A program made the position numbers and the translations under genes. The notes under the pieces were generated by a model that was given only the letters and a program-made list of their open reading frames with translations, ran no database searches and was not told the origin of the DNA. Below are positions 30,901-37,821 of a stretch of DNA of 64,000 nt, piece by piece; the first letter of the stretch is position 1; each line of letters opens with the position of its first letter. The stretch lies in assembly GCA_937959115.1 (NCBI GenBank), contig CALGAW010000005.1, positions 160,978 to 224,977 on the forward strand, given 5' to 3'. This DNA comes from an uncultured Saprospiraceae bacterium. GTDB taxonomy: Bacteria > Bacteroidota > Bacteroidia > Chitinophagales > Saprospiraceae.

Positions 30901-33900
30901 AATAACTGTACAGCCGTTGCTACGATAATGATTACCGAACCTCAAAGTTTGAACGTATCTGTTAGTGTAATAAACAATGTTTCGTGCAATGGTTTAAGTG
31001 ACGGAAGCGCGACAGTGACAATAGTAGGCGGAACATCGCCATTCACATATGTTTGGAATAATGGGGAAATTACATCTACTGCAACAGGATTAGCAGCAGG
31101 CACGAATACAGTTTCTGTGACGGATGGCAATGGTTGTACTACGAATGCCTTAGTATTAATCACTGAACCGACCGTATTGATTTCAAGTGCTACTACCACA
31201 AACGTAAGCTGCAATGGCGGAAGTAATGGAGGAGCAACGATTGGTCAAACTGGAGGTACAAGCCCTTATTCATATAACTGGAGCAATGGCCAATTAACTG
31301 CACAACTAATCAATGCGACAATTGGAAATTATGGTTATACGGTTACAGATAGTAATGGATGTGAGTCTACTGGTAGCGTGACGATTACAGAACCAACAGC
31401 ACTAAACGGATCATTGACCGTGTCGTATAGCAATTGTAGTGGACATATTGACTTGCAATTATCTGGCGGAGTGGCACCTTATACCTACTCCTGGAGCAAT
31501 GGTGCAACGACTGAAGATCTTTCAAACCTTCCTGATGGTGTTTACACGGTTGTTGTGGTTGATAATAATGGATGTTCTTGGACTGGAAATGCAACTGTTG
31601 TGGTTGCGAATGTTCCGATTTCAACCAATGCAGTTGGAACGAATGTGTTGTGTAATGGGAATAGTACAGGGAGTATTAATTTGACTATCCTTGCCGGAAA
31701 CCCACCATATTCAATTGATTGGGATAATGCACCAGATGTCGAAGATCCAACTGGCTTACCAGTAGGCACTTATACGGTGACTGTAACAGATGCAACAGGC
31801 TGCACAGGCACCTCCAGTGTTGTATTAACCGAGCCACTAGTCCTAACAGCAATTGCACTTGGCACCTCCTTAGATTGTAATGGTGATGCTGATGGTGCGA
31901 TAAACCTCGCGGTAAATGGTGGTGTCCAGCCTTATTCCTTTAATTGGGATAATGCTCCGAATGTACAAAATCCATTTGGCTTAACGGCTGGTAATTATAA
32001 TGTAACAGTGACGGATGCCAATGGCTGTATTGTTACAACAGGTACGTCTATCTCAGAGCCAACCGCTCTGACTGGTTCTATTGCAACTTCGATAGCAGGT
32101 TGCGCCTATGAATGTAATGGTAGTGCCACTTATACTGCATTAGGAGGAACACCGCCATATGCTTACTTGTGGTCTGATGGCCAAATAACGTCGACTGCAA
32201 TCAACTTATGTGCTGGTGGATATACTGTTTCTGCAACAGATGGGAATGGTTGTGTGATTACGCAAACCTTTACAATCGCTGGCTATCCAGCAATCTCGGC
32301 GAATACTAATGTTCTACAACCTGTGATTTGCTCTGGAGACAATAACGGGGTTGCTGATGTTTCAATTACTGGAGGTGTTGGTCCGTTTACGATTTTATGG
32401 AGTAGTGGAAGTGCGGGAACAATTGCTTCTGGTTTGGTTGGTGGTACTTATACCGTTATGATTACAGATGCCAATGGTTGTGTTGCTACTTCTTCGGCTG
32501 TATTGACAGATCCAAGCATTATGACAGCAGTAATTGCTTCTACAGGAACCTTGTGTACTGGGAACCTTGATGGAACCGCTACTGCAACAACCGTAGGCGG
32601 TATTCCTCCCTATACTTATGTATGGGATAACGGTGAAACAAATAATCCAGCGATCTTGCTTGGTGGCGGTTCTCACATGGTATCGATAACGGACAGTAAT
32701 GGCTGTACCATTGTAGAAAGTGTATCGGTAAACAGCCCAACGGCACTTGGTTTGGGTACTGCTTCTACGAGTCCACCGTCTTGTAACGGGGTAGCTGATG
32801 GCTCTGCAACGGTTCAAGGAACAGGTGGTACTGCGCCATATACTTACATATGGGATTCTGGTCAAAGCGGTCCTGTAGTGAACGGTCTTCAATCTGGTGT
32901 GGTCAATGTAACGATCACAGATTCGAATGGCTGTACCTTCCCTGTATCGCTTACGGTAGCCAATGGCCCAACTGCGATCAGCCTTGTGTTGTCTGGGTTG
33001 GATCCACTTTGCTTTGGTGGAGATGACGGTACAGTAACCATTGTGGCAACTGGAGGAACTCCAAGCTACACCTACCAATGGAATACTGGAAGCACGGCAC
33101 AAACGTTGTTTGCCTTGAACCAAGGGTCATATACAGTGACAGTGACGGACCAAAATGGCTGCTCAGCTGCTCAGTCGATTACACTAACGCATCCTACTGC
33201 AACTGTAGCCTCTTTACAAGGAACGGGGGCTGTCTGTTATGGGGAAAGTAATGGTGGTTTGTCAATTGTTACAGCCACTGGAGGAACGGGTAACCTAGAA
33301 TATTCATTGGATGGTATTTACTACCAAACAGATAGTATTTTTAATGGCTTATCTGCTGGGCAGTATACCGTTTATATTCGAGATGATAATGGTTGTGTTA
33401 CTGAGTTTATTGAGAACGTATTGGAGCCTGCTGAGATTGTAGTTGATGCAGGACCAGATATTGAAATTTTACTAGGAGATAGTATTCAATTAGATGCGAC
33501 TACGAATCATCCTGGTCCTGTGGTCTGGACATGGAATAATGGAGAATTCTTAAGTTGTACAGATTGTCCAGATCCTTGGGTATTCCCAATGGAATCAATC
33601 AACTATGAGGTGATGGTACTAGATACAAATGGCTGTGAGGCAAGCGATGATATCTCAATCATTGTCAATAAAAATCGTGATGTATTCATCCCAAATGCAT
33701 TTACTCCTAATGGTGATGGTGTGAATGACCTTTTATATGTCTTTGGTGATCCGTCAGTAAGCAACATTCGATTGTTCAAGATTTTCGACCGATGGGGAGA
33801 GCAGGTGTTTAGTACTGAGAATGTATTGCCGAATGATCCGACTTTTGGTTGGGATGGACAGTTTAAGGGGCAGCGGATGAATGGTGGAGTGTTTGTTTAC

Positions 33901-33969
33901 TATGTGGAAGTGGCGTTCATTGATGGGGAGACGGAGACGTATAAAGGTAGTGTGACGTTGTTGCGATAG
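21952..33969 (+). CDS. Giant pappalysin-like M43 metalloprotease with SprB repeats and T9SS type B tail
   Basis: A 4005-residue secreted protein. I use the ATG at 21952 because it opens a signal peptide (MKSGVFIFMISSLLLYAG); a TTG 36 bases earlier is less likely. The metalloprotease domain carries HELGHYLGLYH (His239, Glu240, His243, His249) and a Met-turn NYMDYGD, matching cytophagalysin/pappalysin M43. Then come two PKD-like domains, a Cys-framed ENGIDDDGDGYIDC motif, a region of FG-GAP-like repeats (roughly 560-1015), a CARDB-like segment, and about 29 SprB-type repeats of ~75 residues split by a jelly-roll-like insertion. The last ~96 residues, from DVFIPNAFTPNGDGVNDLL (residue 3910), are the gliding-motility-associated type B sorting domain. 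Likely a cell-surface or matrix adhesin with proteolytic capacity. No neighbouring partner such as a PorP/SprF-like gene is visible. Confidence 0.92.
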   Translation: MKSGVFIFMISSLLLYAGISISKTNSNPIIGLNATALEGNGTEYCGFDPMLKRELNGNSVPAKYKAIEQQVQKYLKNNPSNSSKKPPYVFLPVAVHIIHQNGPENISDAMVQQGIDDLNEAFANLNYYDQGTGVNSYIQFCLANTDPSGAPSTGINRVVSPLTDFTMETQNAAVKALSFWSSFDYVNIWLVNEICSNAVGCGVAGYATFPGAHGSPVDGCVVEARFFGSTKPNSAITAHELGHYLGLYHTFEGGCANNNCTTQGDRVCDTPPDQSTAVSLCTSPPNTCATDDDDLSINNPFRPIVNGGLGDQDDMIINYMDYGDRNCYSAFSQGQADRMLGFVNTVRSSLLANNFCDPICSTPYAASFIASGNPVTINTNVVFTNTSTGGTIYEWLIDGVPFAATLNSNYTFPNVGTYTITLNVTSADPLCFETFEMEVEVTCTAQAAFTPSATSIFVGNSVTFTNNSIGAISYEWIVNNTSVSTGINYTHPFNTPGNIPVLLVANGIACADTTLIYISVNTQEDCENGIDDDGDGYIDCFDPNCVCNESDCSISVLPTNFAARLAWRSTVDLASAIGVPMVGNLNPQVDSMPEIAIITNGTNEILLFQGDGSNFANPDVLAPGNFVAYPATNVGLADVNADQIGELAIVGSDRRIRVFSNFVQGNTPPMTLMATSNGLVQHADNRLSFADFDSDGISEIYSTNKIFKFDFSGPVTLNNVVSGTGAGGVFTGGGFTTDDPSNPVAVDILSVADCGGDPDCAGLELVGGYHIYSVDLDPNDGDPIEMKIQRDLRVMTGDSKYQDGYTVAADLNLDGNLDIAVATYIAGNHMIYVYDKNGLIEEFSIGTTTSAGIMTVANVYDDSANGFANDYPEIIICAKAQLHCFNLNAAVVNPTTKAWWILSTADNSGVTGATVFDFNGDKIYEIVYRDETDLRILYGGPAPFPVGVDLQRNWYTFDAFSRTYDEYPIVADVDNDNESEIIFTGKVVQGVDYSARLQVLESDLTIADPWLPSRSCWNQFGYFGLNINEDLTVPAQQQQHHLEFPAGSGLYPYNNYLAQVPDLDENFDPYLPVADATISIDSADCMGTTLNAIFTICNSGYRPLPDSTPITFYPTDPTITAAAPISTQQIGVAVQPDSCRQITLNIPNPGLTFFCATINDNASQPRPYDLSVDFPVTSILECDYTNNLDHITVNFSTPTLNLGPDLTICQSGVFPLDAGAGFQTYEWQDGIMTQTYTAFTAGTYSVTVSDACGNVQTDEITITMANGDLNGLVDAVLCAGETITVSVPSGYTSYSWLPTIGVDCPTCPTVTITATVDTVYVVTAFDSNNCSVFDSIGITVLNSADVARDTVSICTGESVIIHGNSESIPGDYIDTIAIPGFCDSLNIVTLIVNDNPTISVTPTNTSCSACIGLGDLSVTGGTAPFTYDWSNGATTEDVSGLCEATYTVTVTDANGCGNTTSVLIQSTNTFGVSFIGVDAQVTCNGACNGGGTVTATGGQTPYMYQWGNGATTSVVTGLCAGAYPVTVTDVNGCKEVTGILITQPAAIAISVTLDGNVSCNSLSDGGATATVNGGTPPHSYEWSNGTTTPTVTNLGAGTHSITITDASACTMTGSIQITEPDLLSVNTTVDSNVSCSGVSDGGATATVTGGTIPYTYQWNNGATTASITNLIGGGYSVTITDGNSCLATAAVNITGTTPLSLGITGVNTSCTACIGTADATVSGGLLPYIYQWSNSATTQDLTGLCAGIYNLTVTDSNGCSETGNVNIGSSNTFGVSFIGVDNHVTCNGGCDGAGTVAATGGLMPYTYQWGSGHNGPTATGLCAGAYPVTVTDANNCKEVTGVVITEPSSLNVSAALDNNACNGLSDGGATISASGGTIPYNYQWSNGATTTSITNLANGTYSATVTDGNGCTETASVNVLQPELLISSATIINFNCLVQTSGNIIVVASGGTTPYTYLWSDGQSSQTINGVPVGTYTVTVTDINGCQSTTSATIEPPFIVATTATPDSICSGQSSSLQTTTGALSYSWTPTTGLSDPTISNPTASPTMTTTYYVDITNNGGNLILNGDFEDGDMGFTTAYVQGPVPGNPLGASMYSITTDPSSVHGGFAPCNDHTTGTGNQMVLNGSTTANTNLWCQDVPVLMNTDYDFSAWVTSVYTSNPPELQFSINNQQLGVNFSPPATTCDWTQFNETWNSGTNTIATICIQELSLVSGGNDFAIDDIYFAPICNYSDSVTIYVSDPQVLINSVDLLCNGLNNGSASATVSNGHEPYAYEWSNGNTTANITGITAGTYTLTVSDVSGCIVMESVTITEPSVLLVSASVNNNVSCNGLSDGGATATATGGTSPYSYQWNNGETTPSATMLDAGTHSVTITDANSCTSVTTLAITESAILSAAAVLDNSVSCNGLSDGGATVSATGGTVPYTYQWNNGETTPSATMLNVGTHSVTVTDANNCTAVTTITISEPAILSATAVLDNNVRCNGLSDGGATVSATGGTVPYTYQWNNGETTPSATMLDAGNHSVTVTDANNCTAVTTVSITEPTILSASSIVDNNVSCNGLSDGEATVSATGGTVPYTYQWNNGETTPSATMLEAGTHSVTITDANNCTSVTTVTITEPAILSATAVLDNNVSCNGLSDGGATVSATGGTVPYTYQWNNGETTPSATMLDAGNHSVTVIDANNCTTVATVTITEPTILSASSIVDNNVSCNGLSDGGATVSATGGTVPYTYQWNNGETTPSATMLDAGTHSVTITDANNCTSVTTVTITESAILSAAAVLDNSVSCNGLSDGEATVSATGGTVPYTYQWNNGETTPSATMLNVGTHSVTVTDANNCTAVTTVTISEPSILTVSTSVNNNVSCNGLSDGSATANGTGGTPPYGYQWDSGEVSQTATMLDAGTHSVTITDANSCTSVTTLTITEPAILSATAVLDNNVSCNGLSDGGATVSATGGTVPYTYQWDSGEVGSTATMLDAGIHLVTITDANNCTAVATIMITEPQSLNVSVSVINNVSCNGLSDGSATVTIVGGTSPFTYVWNNGEITSTATGLAAGTNTVSVTDGNGCTTNALVLITEPTVLISSATTTNVSCNGGSNGGATIGQTGGTSPYSYNWSNGQLTAQLINATIGNYGYTVTDSNGCESTGSVTITEPTALNGSLTVSYSNCSGHIDLQLSGGVAPYTYSWSNGATTEDLSNLPDGVYTVVVVDNNGCSWTGNATVVVANVPISTNAVGTNVLCNGNSTGSINLTILAGNPPYSIDWDNAPDVEDPTGLPVGTYTVTVTDATGCTGTSSVVLTEPLVLTAIALGTSLDCNGDADGAINLAVNGGVQPYSFNWDNAPNVQNPFGLTAGNYNVTVTDANGCIVTTGTSISEPTALTGSIATSIAGCAYECNGSATYTALGGTPPYAYLWSDGQITSTAINLCAGGYTVSATDGNGCVITQTFTIAGYPAISANTNVLQPVICSGDNNGVADVSITGGVGPFTILWSSGSAGTIASGLVGGTYTVMITDANGCVATSSAVLTDPSIMTAVIASTGTLCTGNLDGTATATTVGGIPPYTYVWDNGETNNPAILLGGGSHMVSITDSNGCTIVESVSVNSPTALGLGTASTSPPSCNGVADGSATVQGTGGTAPYTYIWDSGQSGPVVNGLQSGVVNVTITDSNGCTFPVSLTVANGPTAISLVLSGLDPLCFGGDDGTVTIVATGGTPSYTYQWNTGSTAQTLFALNQGSYTVTVTDQNGCSAAQSITLTHPTATVASLQGTGAVCYGESNGGLSIVTATGGTGNLEYSLDGIYYQTDSIFNGLSAGQYTVYIRDDNGCVTEFIENVLEPAEIVVDAGPDIEILLGDSIQLDATTNHPGPVVWTWNNGEFLSCTDCPDPWVFPMESINYEVMVLDTNGCEASDDISIIVNKNRDVFIPNAFTPNGDGVNDLLYVFGDPSVSNIRLFKIFDRWGEQVFSTENVLPNDPTFGWDGQFKGQRMNGGVFVYYVEVAFIDGETETYKGSVTLLR
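26134..27945 (+). repeat. First SprB-type repeat array (8 diverged units)
   Basis: Eight units of about 75 codons inside the giant gene. Each has the layout C-x-G-x(4)-G-x(3)-GG-x-PY-x-Y-x-W-x-NG ... TVTDxNGC ... ITEP. Units 1 and 5 share an NTSC-x-ACIG opening, and units 2 and 6 share FGVSFIGVD, so an older four-unit block seems duplicated (units 1-4 to 5-8, with unit 8 diverged). Protein similarity is moderate and DNA identity lower than in the second array. Confidence 0.85.
28678..33435 (+). repeat. Second SprB-type repeat array (21 units)
   Basis: Twenty-one further units of 72-78 codons. The first nine full-length units after the leading one are nearly identical in DNA (see 28897-30948); the remaining units up to the PKD-like domain before the tail are diverged. 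The array follows a jelly-roll-like domain encoded at about 28130-28660 that holds NLILNGDFEDGDMGF and DFAIDDIYFAP, resembling carbohydrate-binding modules. Confidence 0.85.
28897..30948 (+). repeat. Nine tandem 228-bp units, exact period
   Basis: Unit starts fall at 28897, 29125, 29353, 29581, 29809, 30037, 30265, 30493 and 30721, each exactly 228 bases (76 codons) apart. Units 2 and 7 (29125 and 30265) differ at only about four or five of 228 positions by eye. Units 3/5 and 4/6 match in their distinguishing residues as well (LSATAV with AGNHS; LSASSIVDNN), showing a duplicated two-unit block of 456 bases. This indicates recent unequal recombination or gene conversion. Confidence 0.92.
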
Positions 33970-34032
33970 ACTACCTCAAAACCGTGGCCAATACAATTCG
34001 CCCTTACTGGTATGCTTCCTTTTACTGGCGGG

Positions 34033-35544
34033 CTAGTCTTTGGGTTTCCAGATGGAGTAGCCGTCTAGTTCTTTGATTTTTTTGAACGTGTCGAAATCCC
34101 AGGAGAAAAACTTTTGGTGTTTATCTCCTTTTGATCTGATAAGGTATTGAACCATTCCGTTCTCTATTCCAGCATCTAGATCTGTATAATCAAACTTTTT
34201 GGGTGTATAGGAGCAACAGGTAAAAATATCCTTGGAAGGGAGAATGGCATTGTGAAAGAGAAAGTTGTTAAGGTAATGCTGTTCCATAAGGTGTTGATTG
34301 TTGATTATAATGAGCACCTTCTCCTCTGCCTTTAGTTGTAGCTCATTTTTTAGATAATCAGCTGCTTGTTTTGCTGCATTGTATCTCTTGTTGGAGGTTT
34401 CGAAACGGTAGGACTTATATTTGTGTGGTACTTCTGTCGCAAGGCAACAGATGGCGATGCAACCGAATAGAGTATTGCGCATATCAGTTGTAAGACTCAA
34501 GTGATCGCTGTACCAATAGGCTGCTAGACTTAACCACCCAAGGGTTATGAAAGGCGTGAAATAAGAAGGCATAGAACCCCACTTAAGCGCAGTGAGCAAG
34601 GCAAAAAAGAACAATCCGAAGAGAGCAACTCCCATTAAATGATGTACGGAGTTAGAATGCTTTGTAATAAATAATGCTGCCAGCACTAAGACAAGGCCTG
34701 AAAACAAGGCTATTTCACGTAAGTAAAAAAATAAAATTTTACGTTTAAACCAATCCCACGATATTCCATTGTTTACTCCTTGATAGACATTCTGCCAGAA
34801 GTTGTACGAATCACCGCTTAGTAGTAGCCATAAAAGAGCGAAACTGACTAGGAATATGGGAAGCGCACGGAGTAATCGCTTGAAATCGAAAATGGCAAGA
34901 TAGAAGAACAGAATAACGGGAATGATAAGACCACTCTGCTTTGCAAACAAACACATAACGCTCATTACAACGCCTAAAATACCGAATAGGGCCTTGCGAT
35001 CACGCAAATATTCAAGCCCACAAGCTAGTGTAACTAGGATGTTTAGATGATATAGACTATCGGGCCTACCAAAGTCAGTGATGCGTAAATAGCTAAAGAT
35101 CAAACTGCCTAGAATTATAGCAATGGAAACGCTTAAATTGAAATGTCGAATGGCAATGAAGCCAAGCAATCCAATAAAACCAAGACTGAAGATGAGTGCC
35201 ATGGTTCGGCTGATCCGGTATACTTCTATTGGGATAGCTGGGTTAGTGCCGATGATCTTGCCTACCACTGCAACAGAATGAAAGTAGAGTGGACTGTACA
35301 TCATTATTGCATATGGCGGTTGATTTGGGTTGGAATACAACGGCTGCCCGTCAATGATTCGTTGGATGCCGTAGACGACGTTTGGCTCTATGCCACCTAA
35401 ATCGTGGTGGTATGAGTTGATAAGGTTGATTCTGCCAAAAAGAAGAAAGACGAAGACCGCAATAGCAATGATAACCGCTGCGGGAAAGAGTAGCCGGAGT
35501 ACGAATTCGAGAAAGCGTGATAATATGAGGGTAGGCTGGGGCAT
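34033..35544 (-). CDS. Polytopic membrane protein, GT-C/GT39-like glycosyltransferase
   Basis: A 503-residue inner-membrane protein with about twelve hydrophobic helices and a soluble C-terminal tail of about 120 residues. After the first helix there is a loop with HHDLGGIEPNVVYGIQRI and later QPPYAIMMYSPLYF, which resembles the catalytic periplasmic loop of GT39/ArnT-type enzymes using lipid-linked sugars. The acceptor is not identifiable. The ATG overlaps the stop codon of the DUF4292 lipoprotein gene by one base (TGATG), so the two are coupled. It converges with the giant protein gene. It is not a close copy of the other GT-C-like protein at 221-1948. Confidence 0.65.
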   Translation of the reverse strand: MPQPTLILSRFLEFVLRLLFPAAVIIAIAVFVFLLFGRINLINSYHHDLGGIEPNVVYGIQRIIDGQPLYSNPNQPPYAIMMYSPLYFHSVAVVGKIIGTNPAIPIEVYRISRTMALIFSLGFIGLLGFIAIRHFNLSVSIAIILGSLIFSYLRITDFGRPDSLYHLNILVTLACGLEYLRDRKALFGILGVVMSVMCLFAKQSGLIIPVILFFYLAIFDFKRLLRALPIFLVSFALLWLLLSGDSYNFWQNVYQGVNNGISWDWFKRKILFFYLREIALFSGLVLVLAALFITKHSNSVHHLMGVALFGLFFFALLTALKWGSMPSYFTPFITLGWLSLAAYWYSDHLSLTTDMRNTLFGCIAICCLATEVPHKYKSYRFETSNKRYNAAKQAADYLKNELQLKAEEKVLIIINNQHLMEQHYLNNFLFHNAILPSKDIFTCCSYTPKKFDYTDLDAGIENGMVQYLIRSKGDKHQKFFSWDFDTFKKIKELDGYSIWKPKD

Positions 35545-36296
35545 CAGCGAACGTTGTACCGCGGAGAAATGCTAAACGGGAAGGTTTGCGGTTTGTTGAA
35601 CTCTGTTTTGTTGAAGAGAATGTTGATGACCATTTCGCCTGTCTCATCACTGGTAGCTGTAATCTGACGTTCTTTGGAGAATGGAGCGGTGGCTTCTAGT
35701 TCCACGTATTTATCATAGGTGAAAGCCATCTCACGACTGTTTTCTATGTCGTTAATAAGCATTTTTTGGAGGAGGAAGGCTTCTGGGGAGAGGATGTACT
35801 GACCTTCTGTTTGCTCGTTTTTTGAAGTGAGCGTGATCCGTTCGTCTGTTTTCTCGGTGGTGATGGACTCTTGGTTGATGAAGAGTGCGTTGCCGATGAG
35901 CAGTTGTTGTAGGGTCTGAAAATCACCTTCTAGGTTAAACTTTTCTAGGTAGCTGAAGTCACGTTTGTAGACGGTTCGCTCTAGGCGGTTGATGACGAAA
36001 ATCGAATCTGGGGTGATCAGTGCTCTGCCTGCTTCTAGGCCTAGTTTCTTGACATTTAGCCAGATGAGGCTGTCTTTTCTGATTTTGATGGTACTAGAAA
36101 AACTTTGGTTGAGGCGTGCATCCTTGAATCTGATATTAGCTTTGCTGTAAAACCATTCGAAGTCGATTTGGTTTTCCATGAAGCGTGAAGTGATTAAACT
36201 GGTCTTCTTGCCTTTGTTTTTCTTGCCTTTGTTCTTGCAGCCAGGGACGATTATAAGCAAGGCTAAGGTAATAATTAGTATAGTTGTTCCTCTCAT
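35544..36296 (-). CDS. DUF4292 family lipoprotein
   Basis: A 250-residue predicted lipoprotein. The signal ends IIVPGC, giving a lipidated Cys near residue 20, followed by a Lys/Gly-rich linker. The body has the DUF4292 pattern: KANIRFKDARLNQSFSSTIK, IRKDSLIWLNVKKLGLEAGR and ALITPDSIFVINRLERTVYK. The fold in related proteins resembles LolA/LolB-type lipoprotein carriers, so a role in outer-membrane lipoprotein or envelope handling is possible but not proven. It is the first gene of a coupled pair with the GT-C-like protein. Confidence 0.85.
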   Translation of the reverse strand: MRGTTILIITLALLIIVPGCKNKGKKNKGKKTSLITSRFMENQIDFEWFYSKANIRFKDARLNQSFSSTIKIRKDSLIWLNVKKLGLEAGRALITPDSIFVINRLERTVYKRDFSYLEKFNLEGDFQTLQQLLIGNALFINQESITTEKTDERITLTSKNEQTEGQYILSPEAFLLQKMLINDIENSREMAFTYDKYVELEATAPFSKERQITATSDETGEMVINILFNKTEFNKPQTFPFSISPRYNVR

Positions 36297-36368
36297 ACTT
36301 GTGCAAAATACAAAGTGTTTGCCAAAAAAGGAAGTAATGGTTAATTGTGGCCTTTTCCGAATGATTAC

Positions 36369-36716
36369 TTACGCTGAGAAGGAGGTTCCACACCCACAGG
36401 TGTCTTTTGCGTTGGGATTGTTGAAGATGAAGCCACGATTGTTTAAGCCATTAGAATAGTCGATTTCAATGCCTGCTAGGTAAATACCATGTGCTTTGTT
36501 CATGAATACACGTAAATCACCGATCATGAATTCTGAATCGTCTTCTTTTTTGACGTCGAAGCCTAGAATATAGGAGAATCCTGAACAGCCACCGCCTTTA
36601 ACGCCTACGCGAAGTCCGTGGTTTCCTGTTACTTTATTCTCTTCTTGAATTTTCTTAAGTGCTTCCACTGCGCCTTGCGTTAGGGTCATTGGCGCTTCTG
36701 TCATCGTATCTTTCAT
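36369..36716 (-). CDS. A-type iron-sulfur cluster carrier (IscA/ErpA/HesB family)
   Basis: A 115-residue A-type carrier that holds and passes on Fe-S clusters in the cytoplasm. The three conserved Cys are visible: one in VKGGGCSGFSY and two in the C-terminal DTCGCGTSF. The spacing between them and the length fit the family. It lies 72 bases before the DUF4292 gene on the same strand and diverges from the nrtR-like gene. On the minus strand TATTTTTG at 36771-36764 fits the Bacteroidota -7 box, but no clear -33 box accompanies it. NadA and the radical SAM protein in this window are possible cluster clients. Confidence 0.93.
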   Translation of the reverse strand: MKDTMTEAPMTLTQGAVEALKKIQEENKVTGNHGLRVGVKGGGCSGFSYILGFDVKKEDDSEFMIGDLRVFMNKAHGIYLAGIEIDYSNGLNNRGFIFNNPNAKDTCGCGTSFSA

Positions 36717-37110
36717 GCTAATTTACTTTTCTGGCTCAACCGGTTTACGGTTTGAATTCAATACAAAAATAAGCAAATAATTGTTAATGTGCTTGTAATT
36801 ATATAACCAATGAAGTACCAAAATTGTTCCAAGGCAGTTATAATGACGTTTTGTCAGCTAGAATGTTTTGTTTATTGCAGCTCAAGAACATTAATAGATG
36901 TGGTGCATTCACTGAACATTACAACCTAATTGATTTCCAAAATCAGCAAGGTTTTAGTTTTAAGATGATCGTTGTTTATTGTGCCTAAGTGTTGGAAACC
37001 AAACAGGTTCAGGGTGAGAACGGGAAATTAGGGGTGAGGACATATATTGGTTTGAGTAAATTTTACACATATTGTTGTAAATACTACATTTTTTAATGTA
37101 ACATTGCATC
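36717..37110. other. Divergent control region between the Fe-S carrier and the Nudix regulator
   Basis: A 394-base AT-rich gap with no ORF. The right end, just before the regulator ATG, is dense in dyads: TTTACA-N8-TGTAAA at 37062-37081 and TACATT-TTTT-AATGTA at 37085-37100, with the GTA-N5-TAC site at 37075-37089 between them. These are probable regulator or RNA-level control sites. The centre shows nothing recognisable. Confidence 0.55.
37075..37089. promoter_or_regulatory. Candidate autoregulatory operator of the Nudix regulator
   Basis: TTGTAAATACTACAT shares the GTA-N5-TAC core and spacing with the two stronger sites at 37801 and 37853, but the outer arms differ. It overlaps TACATTTT (37085-37092), which is one base off the TAnnTTTG promoter box, 22 bases before the ATG. 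Repressor binding here would block transcription of the regulator gene. Confidence 0.4.
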
Positions 37111-37806
37111 ATGTCTAAAACGCTTCAAAATATAAAATTGGCGGTCGATGCTATTGTTTTTGGCTATCAGCAAAACGAATTGAATGTTCTGTTGATCAAG
37201 CAAAAATTTGATGGGGATACTGATCAATGGGCGCTGCCAGGTGGGTTGGTGCAGAATGAGGAATCACTCACTGAGGCAGTAAATCGTGAATTACTAGAGG
37301 AAACAGGTATCCAACTACAGTATTTAGAACAGCTTTATACGTTTGGTGATCAACTTGATCGTGATCATCGAGGTAGAGTCGTAACGGTTGCCTATTTTGG
37401 TATCGTGAATCCGAAGGGAATGGAGCCAGCAGCTGGTTCTGATGCGGATGAAGCCCATTGGTTCCCCATATCAGAAGTTCCCATACTGGCATTTGATCAT
37501 ACGAAGATTCTTGATGTTGCTTTGACGCGATTGCAAGCTAAGCTGAATTATCAGCCAATTGGTTTTGACTTACTGGATGAGCAATTTCCGTTTTCTGATT
37601 TAGAGAGCTTGTATCGTACGATTTTAGGAAAAGAAATTGATCGTAGAAACTTCCGAAAGAAGATTTTAAGCTTTGGTATTTTGGAAGAAACCAACGAAAA
37701 AAGAAAAATTGGTAGTGGCAGACCTGCTACGCTATTTAAGTTTAATAAGAACAAATACAAAGAGTTAGAACAGGAAGGCTTTTCCTTTGAAATTAAGTTT
37801 GCGTAG
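37111..37806 (+). CDS. nrtR: Nudix-domain transcriptional regulator, NrtR type
   Basis: A 231-residue two-domain protein. The N-terminal Nudix domain (about 8-140) carries a complete Nudix box at 45-67: G45, Glu51, then RELLEETGI at 59-67. The C-terminal part (about 145-231) is a winged-helix DNA-binding domain with FRKKILSFGILEETNEKR and GSGRPATLFKFN. NrtR proteins sense ADP-ribose or related NAD metabolites and repress NAD salvage genes. Many have a degenerate Nudix box, whereas this one looks catalytically intact, so it might also hydrolyse ADP-ribose. Bacteroidota homologues also include arabinose regulators, but the neighbours (PRPP synthetase, NADAR, NAMPT) favour NAD control. Its stop codon lies inside an operator-like repeat. 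Confidence 0.88.
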   Translation: MSKTLQNIKLAVDAIVFGYQQNELNVLLIKQKFDGDTDQWALPGGLVQNEESLTEAVNRELLEETGIQLQYLEQLYTFGDQLDRDHRGRVVTVAYFGIVNPKGMEPAAGSDADEAHWFPISEVPILAFDHTKILDVALTRLQAKLNYQPIGFDLLDEQFPFSDLESLYRTILGKEIDRRNFRKKILSFGILEETNEKRKIGSGRPATLFKFNKNKYKELEQEGFSFEIKFA

Positions 37807-37815
37807 AAATTACGC
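37801..37815. promoter_or_regulatory. Upstream operator-like inverted repeat (GCGTA-N5-TACGC)
   Basis: Perfect 5-bp arms with a 5-base centre, GCGTAGAAATTACGC. It includes the stop codon of the Nudix regulator gene and lies just upstream of the -33 region of the next promoter. Its centre is 52 bases, about five helical turns, from the second copy at 37853, which suits cooperative binding or looping by a dimeric repressor. Confidence 0.65.
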
Positions 37816-37821
37816 TTAATA

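Noticed and set aside
28897..30948. CRISPR array
   Set aside because: The 228-bp periodic units are in frame within one ORF, have no spacers, and encode SprB-type protein repeats.
32395..33123. Reverse-strand 242-codon ORF
   Set aside because: Low-complexity, Arg/Ser/Tyr-rich product lying fully inside the giant gene; it reflects the codon pattern of the repeats.
36717..37060. tRNA or small RNA gene in the gap
   Set aside because: No cloverleaf-like arms or conserved T-loop sequence could be found by eye.
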